From positions 1-32,815 of the forward strand of contig VGVZ01000032.1 in the NCBI GenBank assembly GCA_016873805.1: a stretch of 32,815 bases of DNA. The letters run 5' to 3'. The stretch is from Ignavibacteria bacterium (GTDB taxonomy: Bacteria; Bacteroidota; Ignavibacteria; UBA10030). A model generated the notes under the pieces. That model saw only the letters and a program-made list of their open reading frames with translations, was not told the origin of the DNA and ran no database searches. Made by a program: the position numbers and the translations under genes. Shown here piece after piece: positions 31,865 to 32,815 of the stretch (positions are counted from its first letter, which is position 1; each line of letters starts with the position of its first letter).

Positions 31865-32688
31865 CTACTGAACAACTCCGCCGAAGCTCACAGTCCGCAC
31901 ACCGATGTTCGGAGCATCGATTGTGATCCTCACGACAATCGATTGACCGATCGCGGCGCCTCCGCCCGCCGAGAGATCTGCCAATCGGAATGTGAAGTTC
32001 GTCGTGCCCGGACCCGGATCAACCGCCCAAGGACCATTCAGGAAGTTGTACGGGAAGTCTGTGGAGAAGTCTCCTGAGGCTCCAAACTTGATCCCCGTGA
32101 GATCGGTCGTGAAATCAATCGTCGTTGAAATTCTGGTTCCCACGGGGAGTGGATTTCCTCGACCGTCGGTAATGGTAAGGTTGATTGGAGCCGAGACGCC
32201 CGCGCGCGGGATCGGGACGGATGCCGCCGGGATTCCGGTCACGATAATCGGTCCGGTCGACCAGCAGACGCGTAGGCTGTCGGAGATCACGGTTCCGTTC
32301 TTACCGTTTGTCTGAGCACCAATCCAGAAAATTCCCTCGCGCTGATAGTACGTCGGCCGACCCCACGCTAACGTCCCCGCCGCATCCGGCAGCGGATTCC
32401 CACCTCGGAAGAACGTACTTCCCGCCCCGTTCTTGTCGGTAATCGTCTCAGCTTGAATGACTCCGGCCCATGTTCGGAAGAGTATCGCGGTACCTTGAGC
32501 GACTGGGTTGCCGAACGTATCACCAACCTGGACAACAAACTCAGGAAAATCGACAGCTGTGGTTGTGGCGAACGCATAGTACTTCGTAAAAAGGGTGAAG
32601 TGGCTCTGCGTGGGAAAACCCGCACGAACGGTGATCTTGACGGGTTCGGACCGAATGACCCGACCATCTGAAAGCCGAATTTCGGCGA
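31865..32688 (-). pseudogene. 3' part of a secreted beta-rich protein, 5' end interrupted
   Basis: The minus frame is open across 31865-32688 and encodes about 274 residues of beta-rich, Gly/Thr/Pro-rich sequence: VAEIRLSDGRVIRSEPVKIT, YYQREGIFWIGAQTNGKNGT, AASVPIPRAGVSAPINLTIT and GVRTVSFGGVVQ before the stop. The pattern GNPLPxGT with IxDGRGN resembles the Ig-like (big/invasin) domains of secreted proteins. No ATG, GTG or TTG occurs before 32290 in this frame, so the coding sequence has lost its 5' part. The upstream sequence appears to belong to an insertion sequence that begins near 32690. The stop lies close to the hemL terminator. Function is unknown; surface location is inferred from sequence type. 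Confidence 0.62.
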
Positions 32689-32815
32689 CTAGTGCCGTTT
32701 CAAATAAGTTTTCTTGTATTTGGGTGAAGCCTTGTTTCTGTTGTTGCGGTAGCGAAGGAACTTTCGGATTGCACGCTGCAGGGCAGCATGCGTTGTATAG
32801 AACACGTTGTCAATG
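32689..32815 (-). mobile_element. Right-edge insertion sequence, 3' end of a probable transposase
   Basis: A minus-strand frame entering from the right edge encodes 41 basic residues, including VFYTTHAALQRAIRKFLRYR and ending KYKKTYLKRH. The stop TAG (32691-32689) falls exactly where the neighbouring beta-rich frame begins. On the plus strand the boundary reads TAGTGCCGTTTCAAATAAG, which looks like a target TA followed by an IS630/Tc1-mariner-type terminal repeat. The C-terminal helix with FLRYRN recalls DDE transposases of that group, but the fragment is too short to be sure. The rest of the element is outside the window. Confidence 0.45.

Overview
The window looks like a chromosomal segment of an anaerobic or facultatively anaerobic, moderately GC-rich bacterium. 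The Bacteroidota/Chlorobiota/Ignavibacteria (FCB) side of the tree is my best guess. It rests on the large secreted beta-strand-repeat protein at the left edge, the stack of 2-oxoacid:ferredoxin oxidoreductases, and the C5-type haem enzyme HemL; no rRNA or tRNA is present to confirm it.

Layout. (1) 1-1547, minus strand: the N-terminal part of a large repetitive secreted protein that runs off the left edge, overlapping the truncated start of a second secreted protein. (2) 1568-5519, minus: a signalling locus with two stand-alone receiver proteins, a NarL/FixJ-type response regulator and a PAS-GAF-HisKA_3 histidine kinase. The kinase gene is split by a frameshift at a run of six C (G on the coding strand). 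(3) 5520-7988: a decayed metallo-beta-lactamase-fold gene, a small membrane protein, a SagB-type nitroreductase-fold protein and a 127-bp MITE-like repeat made of three hairpins inside terminal inverted repeats. (4) 7989-11414, minus: a compact redox module of an Rrf2 regulator, a membrane polyferredoxin, a methyltransferase and a YwiC-like membrane protein. The Rrf2 gene has a clear sigma70-type promoter with a palindrome beside it, and a near-copy of that palindrome precedes the polyferredoxin gene. (5) 11441-22237, minus: about 11 kb of anaerobic carbon metabolism. In transcription order it is NifJ-type pyruvate:ferredoxin oxidoreductase, a dihydroorotate-dehydrogenase-like flavoprotein, a zinc-ribbon protein, a 2x[4Fe-4S] ferredoxin, VorB-like alpha, beta and gamma subunits, a small Cys-bearing helical protein, and a second oxidoreductase whose beta subunit is fused to a degenerate gamma-like domain. 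(6) 22779-24068, plus: citrate synthase, divergent from nifJ. (7) 24302-28291, plus: alpha/beta hydrolase, family-5-like uracil-DNA glycosylase, and a GT-C glycosyltransferase with a TPR tail. (8) 28343-31794, plus: hemB, an NAD-dependent epimerase and hemL, closed by a strong terminator. (9) 31865-32815, minus: the 3' remnant of a secreted beta-rich protein, apparently interrupted by an insertion sequence that runs off the right edge.

The genes suggest low-potential-electron metabolism. Three separate 2-oxoacid:ferredoxin oxidoreductases and their own ferredoxin face citrate synthase across a shared 541-bp intergenic region, so acetyl-CoA, pyruvate and 2-oxoacid fluxes may be set together. 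The Rrf2/polyferredoxin module next door may sense Fe-S or nitrosative/redox state. These functional links are inference; the families themselves are recognised from motifs in the translated sequence.
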